From NCBI GenBank assembly GCA_964466195.1, contig CAYXMQ010000015.1, positions 1 to 64,000 on the forward strand: a stretch of DNA of 64,000 nucleotides. The letters run 5' to 3'. Position 1 is the first letter of the stretch. Each line of letters starts with the position of its first letter. The notes beneath the pieces were generated by a model. That model was not told the DNA's origin and did not search any database. It was given only the letters and a program-made list of their open reading frames with translations. The position numbers and the translations under genes were made by a program. This document shows, in pieces, positions 52,103 through 60,072 of this stretch. The DNA is from PFJX01 sp964466195 (lineage in GTDB: Bacteria > Pseudomonadota > Gammaproteobacteria > Burkholderiales > Thiobacillaceae).

Positions 52103-52522
52103 TTAATGGGGCAAATAGTGTTTCAGGGCGCCGTACAGCCAGGTGCCATGCAGCGCGCCGGCCAGCACGATGATGGCGCCGACGGATCCGGCTCCGGCCA
52201 GCGCGAAAACCGGCCCCGGGCAGAGCCCGATCAAGCCCCAGCCCAGGCCGAAAACGATGCCACCGGCAATGTAGCTGACGCGGCCGGCCGGCTTTTCCGG
52301 AATCTCGATGGCTTGGCCATTCATGGCTTTCTGGTTGCCCATGCGTTTGATGAGCTGCGTGGTGACGAAGGCGGTTGCTATGGCCGAGAACATGATTCCG
52401 AACATATGGAAGCTCTGGAAATGGAACATTTCCTGGATGCGATACCAGGAGGCCGCTTCCGATTTGATCAGCACGAAGCCGAACAGAACACCGACGATCA
52501 GGTAGGGGAGGTAACGTGTCAT
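52103..52522 (-). CDS. YeeE/YedE-type membrane protein, short form (DUF6691-like)
   Basis: 139 residues with four membrane helices. IVFGLGWGLIGLCPGPVFALA (seen as GLGWGLIGLCPGP) carries the conserved G-C-P-G motif of the family, whose cysteine is the sulfur-handling residue in the thiosulfate transporter YeeE. It is the second of a two-gene pair, so the channel is probably split between two polypeptides as in PmpA/PmpB-like systems. Confidence 0.85.
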   Translation of the reverse strand: MTRYLPYLIVGVLFGFVLIKSEAASWYRIQEMFHFQSFHMFGIMFSAIATAFVTTQLIKRMGNQKAMNGQAIEIPEKPAGRVSYIAGGIVFGLGWGLIGLCPGPVFALAGAGSVGAIIVLAGALHGTWLYGALKHYLPH

Positions 52523-52533
52523 GGCAATGTTCC

Positions 52534-53088
52534 TTAGGCCAGCATCCGGGGTACCAGCAGCCAGGACGAAAACAAACCGCCGGCGAAGATGCCGAGCACG
52601 GCGTAGAGAGACGGCAGCTGCAATGTAGACAGGCCGGTAATGGCGTGCCCGGATGTGCAGCCGCCGGCATAGCGGGTGCCGAAGCCGACCAGGACGCCCG
52701 ATGCGAACAGGAAGGTGAAGTTGCGCACACTGGTGTGAAACAGCTCATCCGGCACCAGGAACGCACCCGGCTGCGTGAAGCCCCAGGCCAGCAACATGTC
52801 CTGTGTGGCCTGGCTCAGGAGCACCGGTTCCGGGTTGGCGAATACCACGCCGGCAAGAAAACCGCCCAGCGCCGTACCGATGACGAACACCAGGCTCCAG
52901 ACATGCTCTTTCCAGTTGTAACGAAAGAAATCGACATCCACATTGGGTGGTTGGGTGATGGCGCACAGATGGCGCAAATTATTGGAAATGCCGAATGAGC
53001 GATTGCCGATGAACAACATCATCGGCACCATCAGTCCGATCAGGGGGCCTGCGACATACCAGGGCCAGGGGTGGTAGAGCCAGTCCAT
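52534..53088 (-). CDS. YeeE/YedE-type membrane protein, long half
   Basis: 184 residues. FIGNRSFGISNNLRHLCAI near the N terminus and LVGFGTRYAGGCTSGHAITG near residue 142 (seen as FGTRYAGGCTSGH) hold the conserved cysteine of the family. With the downstream gene it forms the two halves of a thiosulfate- or sulfur-group transporter. GGAGAG precedes its ATG and a promoter lies just upstream. Confidence 0.87.
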   Translation of the reverse strand: MDWLYHPWPWYVAGPLIGLMVPMMLFIGNRSFGISNNLRHLCAITQPPNVDVDFFRYNWKEHVWSLVFVIGTALGGFLAGVVFANPEPVLLSQATQDMLLAWGFTQPGAFLVPDELFHTSVRNFTFLFASGVLVGFGTRYAGGCTSGHAITGLSTLQLPSLYAVLGIFAGGLFSSWLLVPRMLA

Positions 53089-53115
53089 GTTCTCTCCAGT
53101 GCAGTAAGCGCCTCG

Positions 53116-53143
53116 ATTGTATAAGTATTTGCTAATTAACCAA
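53116..53143 (-). promoter_or_regulatory. promoter of the YeeE/YedE pair
   Basis: On the minus strand TTGGTT and TACAAT are spaced by 16 bases in an AT-rich island in front of the YeeE/YedE genes. No clear operator was identified. Confidence 0.55.
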
Positions 53144-53199
53144 GTGCGCTAGTCGGAATTGACTAAGCGTGATGGTCGGGTAAGGCGGCAGGCTGACGC

Positions 53200-53868
53200 T
53201 CATGGCGGTTTGGCGGGGCCCAGTACGAGTTCGATGCGACGTTGCAGCATGGCGGCGGCACCCGCATCACCACTCGCTTTTGCGCGTTTCAGCTGCACGT
53301 CCAGCCAGGCCAGGAGCGGGCGCCGCCAGCCGCGTTCGGATGCGGTATCGATGGCCGCGTTCAGCGCCGCAGGGGCGAGCCGGCCGCTGCGAAACAGCAA
53401 AGCCGTGGCAATCAGGCGAGCTAACGGTTCCTTGATCTCGGCTACAGCCCGGTTGGCCTCGGCATCATCTTTGGCCCCAAGCAGGCTGGTGTAATGCAGC
53501 GGCAAGGCTTTTGCATCCAGACCGCTCCAGTCGCCAGCCAGAAAGCGGGCATAGGCTTTGTCGTGGGCGTCGGCATCAGACGCCACCGCGTCGAAGGCCG
53601 CACAGGCGGAGAAATCCAGGCTGGCCACCCGGGTCGCACAGGCAGCCAGTTCGGCGCGGGCGAGCAGATCGATGCGAGCGGATTTTGCGATTTCCTGGCG
53701 TGCCTTGCCGAGGGCCAGCTCGGCGGACTTGCTGTCGCCTTCGAGCCAACGCTGTTGCGCATGTTCGAGCAGGCTGACGGCGTTCATCTTCCAGTCCGCC
53801 GGCGGCGGCGTGCCGCTGCAGGCGCTGAGGAGCGTGAAAAAAAGGGCGGCGGCAAGGGGACGTTTCAT
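53200..53868 (-). CDS. lipoprotein of the MCE operon
   Basis: 222 residues with a lipobox (FFTLLSACSG, lipidated Cys near residue 17). The rest is helical, with TPR/SEL1-like Ala-rich segments (SLLEHAQQRWLEGD, AELALGKARQEIA). No catalytic motif. It overlaps the MCE gene by four bases, so it probably acts with that transporter at the outer membrane, in the position that PqiC- or VacJ-like lipoproteins take in related operons (inference). Confidence 0.7.
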   Translation of the reverse strand: MKRPLAAALFFTLLSACSGTPPPADWKMNAVSLLEHAQQRWLEGDSKSAELALGKARQEIAKSARIDLLARAELAACATRVASLDFSACAAFDAVASDADAHDKAYARFLAGDWSGLDAKALPLHYTSLLGAKDDAEANRAVAEIKEPLARLIATALLFRSGRLAPAALNAAIDTASERGWRRPLLAWLDVQLKRAKASGDAGAAAMLQRRIELVLGPAKPP

Positions 53869-54860
53869 GGCGTCTTGATCTCCACATCGCGGGCAAACGG
53901 CCATTTCTTGTTGATCTCGTTGATCAAATGGTTGACCTTGCGCACGCTGTCGTCGATTTCCGTACGCAATTGCGTCATGTCGGCGGTGGCTTCGCGCACA
54001 TTGCCGGTGATCTTGGGCAGATCGGCGCTGGCGCGTTCGGCATTGGCCAGCAGCCCGTCGGCCTTCTTCAGGCTTGCGCGCACATCGCCCAGGATGGCGT
54101 TGACCTTGGCGATGGATTGGTGGGCTTGATCCATGACGCCTTCCGGCCCGAACACGCTGCTTTCGGTTTTGCTCAGCACGCCATCGATCTTCAGCGATAC
54201 GCCGTTGAGCGAGGTCAACAGCGTATTGGCTTTTTCCAGCGCGGCGACGACTTGATGCGCTTTTTCCGGCCCTCCCAGCACGCCCTGCAGAACGCCATAT
54301 TCGCCGGTCATCCGGCCGGTGACATCCTGCACATTGGCCAGGGTCTGGTTGATGTGCGACTCCTTGCCGGTCATCTCGGCGACGTTGTTCAGGATGGTTT
54401 TTACCCGCTCGATCAAGACCGGGATTTCCTGCGTGGCATCGCCGGTAATCAGCGTGCGGACAGCGCCGGCGGCGAGCGGCTGGTCGGTCAGGTCGGCGGT
54501 ATGTGCTTTGATCTTGGCGCCGCCGATGAGGCCTTTTTCCAGCGTAAATACACTGTTTTGCCGCAACCAGCGGGCGTCCTTCGTCGGAATGGCGATTTCC
54601 AGGCGGACCTTGCCGTCCTCGCCCAATTCCATACGTTTGACTTCGCCGATCGGAAAGCCGGAGAACGTCATCGGCATGCCGATGCTGACCCCTTCCGCTT
54701 CAGGTGCGATCAATGTGAGGTTTTGGCTGCGCTGGAATGTGCCGCGCGCATACAACGAATACAGAACGAAGCCGACCACCAGCAAGGCGGTGGAGGCCAA
54801 TAACAGGCCGACCTTGAATTCCAGGTTCTTGATCAGGGGGGCGCCAGTGGGTCTGTTCAT
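53865..54860 (-). CDS. MCE-domain (MlaD-like) periplasmic protein
   Basis: 331 residues. One N-terminal membrane helix (KVGLLLASTALLVVGFVLY), then the MCE domain (about 45-125; GVSIGMPMTFSGFPIGEVKRM, seen in part as GMPMTFSGFPIGEVKRM). After that a long helical C-terminal region ends in INEINKKWPFARDVEIKTP. The length exceeds E. coli MlaD and resembles the helical-needle type of MCE protein. It takes part in phospholipid or sterol traffic across the periplasm. It overlaps both neighbours. Confidence 0.88.
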   Translation of the reverse strand: MNRPTGAPLIKNLEFKVGLLLASTALLVVGFVLYSLYARGTFQRSQNLTLIAPEAEGVSIGMPMTFSGFPIGEVKRMELGEDGKVRLEIAIPTKDARWLRQNSVFTLEKGLIGGAKIKAHTADLTDQPLAAGAVRTLITGDATQEIPVLIERVKTILNNVAEMTGKESHINQTLANVQDVTGRMTGEYGVLQGVLGGPEKAHQVVAALEKANTLLTSLNGVSLKIDGVLSKTESSVFGPEGVMDQAHQSIAKVNAILGDVRASLKKADGLLANAERASADLPKITGNVREATADMTQLRTEIDDSVRKVNHLINEINKKWPFARDVEIKTP

Positions 54861-55336
54861 GTCAGTGGGGTCATGATCTCGGAGGATTGATCTTGGAAAT
54901 CGTAAAGCGCTTGATTCCATTGGTAATCGAGTATCCAGCAGGCATTCAGGCGGGACGCCAGCTTGGTCAGCAGTGCAAACAGAAACGGCGGGTAATGCGT
55001 GTCGGGCAACAGCATGGCCGGTCGGTCGATCAGCACGACAGCCGGTTGGCCGATGGCCGCGCGCAGCAGTTTCGCTACGCAGCGCTCGGCATGAGTGAGG
55101 TCGGGGTCGCGCTTGGCATAGCAGTCCTGGTAACCGGTGTCCTCCAAAAGCGCCCAGGCCAGATCGGCCGCCTTGTTATAGGTCAGGTTGCTGCGGTATT
55201 GCGGTATCAGGGCGATGTTGTCCAGTACGGACAGATTGGCGCGCAGCGGCATGTCCGCCGAGACGAGGGCAATCTCTTCACTGGCGATCGCCGCATGGGT
55301 CGCCATGAATTCCAGGCGTTGGCCGGCATCGGCCAT
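54857..55336 (-). CDS. degenerate MlaF-like ABC ATPase without a P-loop
   Basis: 159 residues aligning only with the C-terminal two thirds of an MlaF-type ATPase. ANLSVLDNIALIPQY follows the Q-loop position; LTHAERCVAKLLRAAI stands where LSGGMRQR is expected; VVLIDRPAMLLP stands where the Walker B LLLDEP should be, with the catalytic Glu replaced by Arg. Walker A is absent because the gene begins at that point, and the permease gene ends six bases upstream, leaving no room for a hidden P-loop. It is probably unable to hydrolyse ATP. It may be a structural partner or a decaying gene. Confidence 0.75.
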   Translation of the reverse strand: MADAGQRLEFMATHAAIASEEIALVSADMPLRANLSVLDNIALIPQYRSNLTYNKAADLAWALLEDTGYQDCYAKRDPDLTHAERCVAKLLRAAIGQPAVVLIDRPAMLLPDTHYPPFLFALLTKLASRLNACWILDYQWNQALYDFQDQSSEIMTPLT

Positions 55337-55341
55337 CCAGT

Positions 55342-56133
55342 TCAGATGTATTTGGCTAATGATGCCACCTCGATCAACATCAGGACAAAGAACAGGCGCA
55401 CCATGCCGCGCAGCACGGAAATCGGCGCCATGAACAGCTTTTTCGGCGTTGCCAGGCCCTCGGCGACGGGAATGACGGTGACCGCCAGTCCGAAGGCCAG
55501 GCTCTTCAAGATGATGCCGGCCAGCACCGCGTTATCGAACACCTTGCCCATGACCCGGCTGAAATCCGGCAGGCTCCAGGTTTGCCAGCCGTACACGGCC
55601 AGATAGGCCAAAACCAGCGCCACAACGCTGGTGACGGCGGAGAGGGCGAGAACCGACATCATGCCGCCGATGACGCGCGGCATAAATTCCAGCCGCATGG
55701 TGTCGACGCAGGCGCTTTCCAGTGCATCGATCTCGCCGTTGATTTTCATCAGGGCGACTTCGGTATTGATCGCCGAACTCGAACGCAGGGCGACGAATAG
55801 CGCCGTGATCAACGGCAGCAGTTCCAGCACCAGCACGCGCATGGACACTTCCAGCGCGTAGTCGGAAAGGCCGAAATTCGCCGCGGTGGTCACCACGATC
55901 TGGATCAGCACGAACGAAAGCAGGGCGGCGAACAGCGTGAAGCCGGGCAGGATCTGCACGGCGGTGAAATAAATCTGCTTCATCACCACGGTGCGCGTGG
56001 CGCTGTTGTAAGCCGAAGGCGTGGTAGCGATCAGCACAGCACGGGCTGCAAACCGCACGGTGTCGCGCCAGATGCGCCAGGTCGCCAGCAATGCCGCACC
56101 GCGACGAGTCAGAAAGTGGGTGACGAAGATCAT
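55342..56133 (-). CDS. MlaE-type permease
   Basis: 263 residues with five or six membrane helices. The family pattern appears as VLELLPLITALFVALRSSSAINTEVALMK, seen as LELLPLITALFVALRSS and AINTEVALM, with the conserved region before DALESACVDTMRLEF. It is the first gene of the minus-strand operon mlaE-ATPase-mlaD-lipoprotein, divergent from the SH3 genes. Confidence 0.88.
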   Translation of the reverse strand: MIFVTHFLTRRGAALLATWRIWRDTVRFAARAVLIATTPSAYNSATRTVVMKQIYFTAVQILPGFTLFAALLSFVLIQIVVTTAANFGLSDYALEVSMRVLVLELLPLITALFVALRSSSAINTEVALMKINGEIDALESACVDTMRLEFMPRVIGGMMSVLALSAVTSVVALVLAYLAVYGWQTWSLPDFSRVMGKVFDNAVLAGIILKSLAFGLAVTVIPVAEGLATPKKLFMAPISVLRGMVRLFFVLMLIEVASLAKYI

Positions 56134-56228
56134 GCCTTCGATATTACTACTGCCTTTTCAGTCGACGCGCGGTCAGCGCGCGGTTGTTATCATGCGTTTG
56201 AGCGATAACGAACCGGCAAGGAGCGACC

Positions 56229-56771
56229 ATGAAGCAACTATTCTCAGCACTGCTCGTATGGGCTGCGATCTCCATCCCCGCATGGGCGGCCACGGGAACC
56301 ATGATCAAGGACGACGAGCTGAGAAACAATGCCAGTTCCAGCGCTGCCAGCGTCGGGCGCGTCGCCAAGGGCGCCAGCGTTGAGGTTCTGTCGCGACGGG
56401 GCGGCTGGACGCAAATCAGCCATGGCGGCGCCACCGGCTGGGTGCGCATTCTGTCGGTAAAAACCAGCAGTGACAGCGCCGGCGCTGAAGCGATCGGCGG
56501 GATGCTCCAGATGGGAACGACCCGTCGCGACTCCAGCCGTGTCGTCGCGGTGGCCGGATTGCGCGGCCTGAATGAAGAGGAATTGCGCGGCGCGCGCTTC
56601 AACGCCAACGAACTGATGCGCCTTGATCAGTATGCGAGCAGTCGCGCCGAGGCCGAGCAGTTTGCCCGTAGCGCAGGCCTGCGCAGCCTTGAGCTGGCCT
56701 ACATCAAGCCGGCCAAGCCCGAGTCGGAAAATCGCCCGACGAGCAACGTGTGGGGGGCCGACGGACTATGA
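56229..56771 (+). CDS. exported SH3-domain protein
   Basis: 180 residues. Signal peptide KQLFSALLVWAAISIPAWA, then one bacterial SH3 domain (DDELRNNASSSAASVGRVAKG... seen as GASVEVLSRRGGWTQI and GATGWVRIL). The C-terminal half includes VVAVAGLRGLNEEELRGA and RAEAEQFARSAGL, shared with the next gene. AAGGAG precedes the ATG. Cell-wall or periplasmic function likely. Confidence 0.8.
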   Translation: MKQLFSALLVWAAISIPAWAATGTMIKDDELRNNASSSAASVGRVAKGASVEVLSRRGGWTQISHGGATGWVRILSVKTSSDSAGAEAIGGMLQMGTTRRDSSRVVAVAGLRGLNEEELRGARFNANELMRLDQYASSRAEAEQFARSAGLRSLELAYIKPAKPESENRPTSNVWGADGL

Positions 56772-57352
56772 ATCATGACCTGAAAAGCGGGCTGCCGTTT
56801 GCGCTGGCTATGGTTTGCCTGTTCCAGTCTGCTGCGGCGCCGGCCATGGGGACGCCGCCGCAGAAATCGGCCAGGTCGGCCGAGGCCGGCGTCGATGCGG
56901 TCATGTTGCAAGCCGACGCTTTGCGTGCGGCACCGGATGCGGCGTCTGCGGTGTTGCTTCACCTCGAAAAGGGGACGCGGGTGAGGCTGCTGGCCAGCCA
57001 GGGCGGCTGGAGTCAGTTGGCCAGCGCTGGCAAGATCGGCTGGGTCAGAGTGCTTGCGGTCAGCAGCCATGCCCGCGACCGTATCGAATTGTCTGATCTG
57101 GGTGCGCTCGGCAAGACGCCGCAAGGCAAAGTGGTTGCCGTGGCCGGCGCGCGCGGGTTGGATGAAGAAAACCTGAAGATCGCCAGCTATGACCCGCTGG
57201 AAGTCGAACGATTGCACGGCTATGCCATCAGCCGTGCCGAAGCCGAGCAGTTTGCCCTGGCTGCGGGACTGCAAGCGCGTGCCCTGCCTTATTTCAGCGC
57301 GCCGGCGAATCGCCAAAGCCCGGGCGCTGATTCACCCTGGAAGGAATATTGA
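56768..57352 (+). CDS. exported SH3-domain protein, paralogue
   Basis: 194 residues. Signal peptide (GLPFALAMVCLFQSAAAPAMG), SH3-type domain with KGTRVRLLASQGGWSQL and GKIGWVRVL, then VVAVAGARGLDEENLKIA and SRAEAEQFALAAGL, closely matching the preceding protein. The pair looks like a tandem duplication. It overlaps the preceding stop by ATGA. Confidence 0.8.
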   Translation: MNHDLKSGLPFALAMVCLFQSAAAPAMGTPPQKSARSAEAGVDAVMLQADALRAAPDAASAVLLHLEKGTRVRLLASQGGWSQLASAGKIGWVRVLAVSSHARDRIELSDLGALGKTPQGKVVAVAGARGLDEENLKIASYDPLEVERLHGYAISRAEAEQFALAAGLQARALPYFSAPANRQSPGADSPWKEY

Positions 57353-57354
57353 GC

Positions 57355-58275
57355 ATGAAAAGAAAATACCTCTGGTTACCGACCGCGTTGTTGAGCATCA
57401 GTCTGGCGCAGGCGGGCGATCTGGAAGACATGTTTAAAGGCTTTCTGAAAAAGAAGATCGCCCCGCCTGCGCCGCCGACGCAACCGATGGCGCCGGAACA
57501 GCCCGCCGCCCCGACAGCGCCGAGCGTCGGGACGGAAAAGCCGGCCGAACAACTGTTGAAGGCGCTGATGGGCGGCAAGGTTTCGGTTGAAGAGGAGACG
57601 CGTATCGGCCAGCAGATCGCCGGCAATCTGTTGGGCGCCGCGCCGCTGGTGCGCGATGACAGCCTGCAACGCTACGTCAACCGGGTTGGCCGCTGGGTGG
57701 CCTTGCAAAGCGAACGGCCCGATCTGGCTTGGCATTTCGGCGTCATCGAAAGCGATGATTTGAATGCGTTCGCCGCGCCTGGCGGTTACATCTTCCTGAC
57801 CAAGGGCTTGTATCAAAAATTGAACAGCGAGGCCGAACTGGCCGGTGTTTTGGGACATGAGATCGGCCACGTGCTGCGTAAGCATCACCTCAAGCTGCTG
57901 CAGAAGTCGCAAGGCATCGCCGCGATCGGCGGCCTGCTTGGGCGCAAACTCAAGAATGAAAGCGAGGTGGTGCAAAACCTCATCGGCAATGGCGCCGAAG
58001 TCGTTGCGCGCGGCCTCGACAAGGATGCTGAATACGAGGCCGATCGCATCGGCGTCGTGCTGAGCGCGCGCGCCGGCTATGACGCCTATGCCCTGCCCGC
58101 GGTGTTGGCGGAGATCGGTCACGTGTCGAAATCCGACAAGAGCGTGTCGCTGCTATTCAAGACACACCCGCATCCGGAAGAGCGTCTTGGCCAGTTGTCG
58201 CAAGCGGTAGGGGATCAGCTGGACGCTTTGCCGGAAGGGCAAAGCGGGGCAGGGCGGTTTTATCGCCTGCGATAG
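57355..58275 (+). CDS. M48-family metallopeptidase
   Basis: 306 residues from the ATG at 57355 (GGAAGGA ten bases upstream; a TTG two codons earlier is rejected). Signal peptide, then a proline-rich linker (APPAPPTQPMAP), and the peptidase domain: FAAPGGYIFLTKGLY, the zinc motif HEIGHVLRKHH (near residue 170), and the third ligand in EYEADRIGV. BepA/HtpX-like periplasmic zinc protease; a role in envelope quality control is likely. Probably cotranscribed with the SH3 genes. Confidence 0.88.
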   Translation: MKRKYLWLPTALLSISLAQAGDLEDMFKGFLKKKIAPPAPPTQPMAPEQPAAPTAPSVGTEKPAEQLLKALMGGKVSVEEETRIGQQIAGNLLGAAPLVRDDSLQRYVNRVGRWVALQSERPDLAWHFGVIESDDLNAFAAPGGYIFLTKGLYQKLNSEAELAGVLGHEIGHVLRKHHLKLLQKSQGIAAIGGLLGRKLKNESEVVQNLIGNGAEVVARGLDKDAEYEADRIGVVLSARAGYDAYALPAVLAEIGHVSKSDKSVSLLFKTHPHPEERLGQLSQAVGDQLDALPEGQSGAGRFYRLR

Positions 58276-58290
58276 CAGATTGTTCATCCG

Positions 58291-58320
58291 GGCGAGAGAC
58301 CCATGATGGGTTAACTCGCC
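58291..58320. other. long hairpin before the GAF-HD-GYP gene
   Basis: GGCGAG pairs with CTCGCC, enclosing ACCCAT and ATGGGT, within the gap between the peptidase gene and the HD-GYP gene. No T run follows, so it may be an attenuator, an mRNA stability element, or a weak terminator. Confidence 0.35.
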
Positions 58321-58377
58321 GCCTATACGTTTCAGCCGGTGGTTGAGCGCAGGCTGAGGCGGTAGAGAGGGGTGTCT

Positions 58378-60072
58378 ATGACGACAGCAGAGAGTCCGAT
58401 GCGCGGGAACGCGCAGCCGGACCAGTTGAATCGCCTGGAGCATCTGGTTTCCATCGGCATCGAGCTGTCCAGTCAGCGGGATCTGGGCGAACTGCTGAAC
58501 CGGATACTGGAAGCGGCGCAAATGCTGACCCATGCCGATGGCGGCACGATCTATCTGATCCGCGAGCAGCAGCTCGAATTCGCGATCATCCGCAACAAAA
58601 GCCTGGGCATCCATCTGGGCGGGCGTGGCGGCGACGCGCTGGCGCATGACCCGATCCCGATGTTTCTGCCTGACGGCAGTCCGAATTTGTCGACCGTCTC
58701 GGCGTCAGCGGCGATTTCCGGCAAGACCATCAACATCGCCGACGCTTATGGTGCTAGCGAGTTTGATTTTTCCGGCACACGCCGCTTCGACGCGCTCAAC
58801 GGCTACCTGTCGCGCTCCTTTTTGACCGTGCCGATGAAGGATCACGAGGATCGCGTCATCGGCGTCCTGCAGTTGATCAATGCCGAGGATGCCGTCAGCG
58901 GCGCCATCATGCCGTTCGATCGGGACGACCAGTACCTGGTCGAGTCGCTCGCGTCGCAGGCGGCGGTGGTGTTGACCAACCGGCAGTTGATCGAGCGGCT
59001 GGAAGAGTTGTTCGTTTCCTTTATCAAGCTCATTTCCAACGCGCTGGACGAAAAGTCGCCCTATACGCACGGCCATTGCCAGCGCGTGCCGGAAATCACC
59101 ATGTTGCTGGCGGAGGCGGCGCACCGGACCGAACAGGGGCCGTTGCAGAGTTTTCATCTCAGCGATACAGGTCGGCGCGAGTTGGAGATCGCTGCGCTGA
59201 TGCACGACTGCGGCAAGATCACCACGCCGGTGCATATTGTCGACAAGTCGACCAAACTGGAAACCATTTTCGACCGCATCGAATTGGTCGATACGCGCAT
59301 CGAGGTGCTCAAACGCGACGCGCGCATCCGTCTGCTGGAATCGCGTTTGGCCGATCCGGAACGGCCGGCGGCGCAAGCGGAAGAGGCTTATCGGCAGCAG
59401 TGCGAGGCGCTCGATGCGGCGCGCCTGTTCCTGCGCCGGGCCAATATCGGCGGCGAATCGATGTCGCCCGAGATGCAGGCGCGGGTGCGCGCCATTGCCG
59501 GCGAGCATCGTTGGCGCAATGCGGCCGGTGAAACGGTCGGGCTGCTCAGCGCGGAGGAGGCGGACAAGCTGTGCATCGCCAAAGGCACGCTTTCCGACGA
59601 CGAGCGCGACATTATCAATTACCACATCGTATCCACCATCCGGATGCTGGAAGCGCTGCCCTGGCCGCGGCATCTGCGCAACGTGCCGGAGTTCGCCGGC
59701 GGGCATCATGAGCGCATGGATGGCACGGGCTACCCGAAAGGGTTGACCCGCGAGCAGATGTCGGTGCAGGCGCGCATCATGGGCATCGCCGATATCTTCG
59801 AGGCGCTTACCGCCAGCGACCGTCCCTACAAGCCGGGCATGTCCTTATCTCGTTCGCTGGCTATTCTCGGCCGCATGAAACTGGATAATCACATCGACCC
59901 GGATCTGTTTGATGTCTTCGTGCGCGAGAAGGTCTATCTCGAATACGCCCGCGCGCATCTCAAACCCGAACAGATCGACGCGGTAGACGAATCCGCCATT
60001 CCCGGATATTCGGCCGATTTTTCGACGCTCGCCTTGCAACCCGTGAACAACTTGGAGCCGTCCTCGCCATGA
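58378..60072 (+). CDS. GAF-HD-GYP cyclic-di-GMP phosphodiesterase
   Basis: 564 residues. A GAF domain (about 20-195; LLNRILEAAQMLTHADGGTIY in part), then the HD-GYP domain: HDCGKITTP near 275 and the GYP motif HHERMDGTGYPKG near 440. Catalytic His, Asp and GYP are kept, so c-di-GMP hydrolysis is likely. Between the HD motif and SDDERDIINYH there is an extra segment of roughly 100 residues (about 300-395) not seen in short HD-GYP proteins. GAGGGG precedes the ATG at 58378. It overlaps the cyclase gene by four bases. Confidence 0.88.
   Translation: MTTAESPMRGNAQPDQLNRLEHLVSIGIELSSQRDLGELLNRILEAAQMLTHADGGTIYLIREQQLEFAIIRNKSLGIHLGGRGGDALAHDPIPMFLPDGSPNLSTVSASAAISGKTINIADAYGASEFDFSGTRRFDALNGYLSRSFLTVPMKDHEDRVIGVLQLINAEDAVSGAIMPFDRDDQYLVESLASQAAVVLTNRQLIERLEELFVSFIKLISNALDEKSPYTHGHCQRVPEITMLLAEAAHRTEQGPLQSFHLSDTGRRELEIAALMHDCGKITTPVHIVDKSTKLETIFDRIELVDTRIEVLKRDARIRLLESRLADPERPAAQAEEAYRQQCEALDAARLFLRRANIGGESMSPEMQARVRAIAGEHRWRNAAGETVGLLSAEEADKLCIAKGTLSDDERDIINYHIVSTIRMLEALPWPRHLRNVPEFAGGHHERMDGTGYPKGLTREQMSVQARIMGIADIFEALTASDRPYKPGMSLSRSLAILGRMKLDNHIDPDLFDVFVREKVYLEYARAHLKPEQIDAVDESAIPGYSADFSTLALQPVNNLEPSSP

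Noticed and set aside
53110..53150. BigR/SqrR-type operator before the YeeE/YedE genes
   Set aside because: The stretch is AT-rich but lacks a clear dyad; I could not match it to a known operator with confidence.
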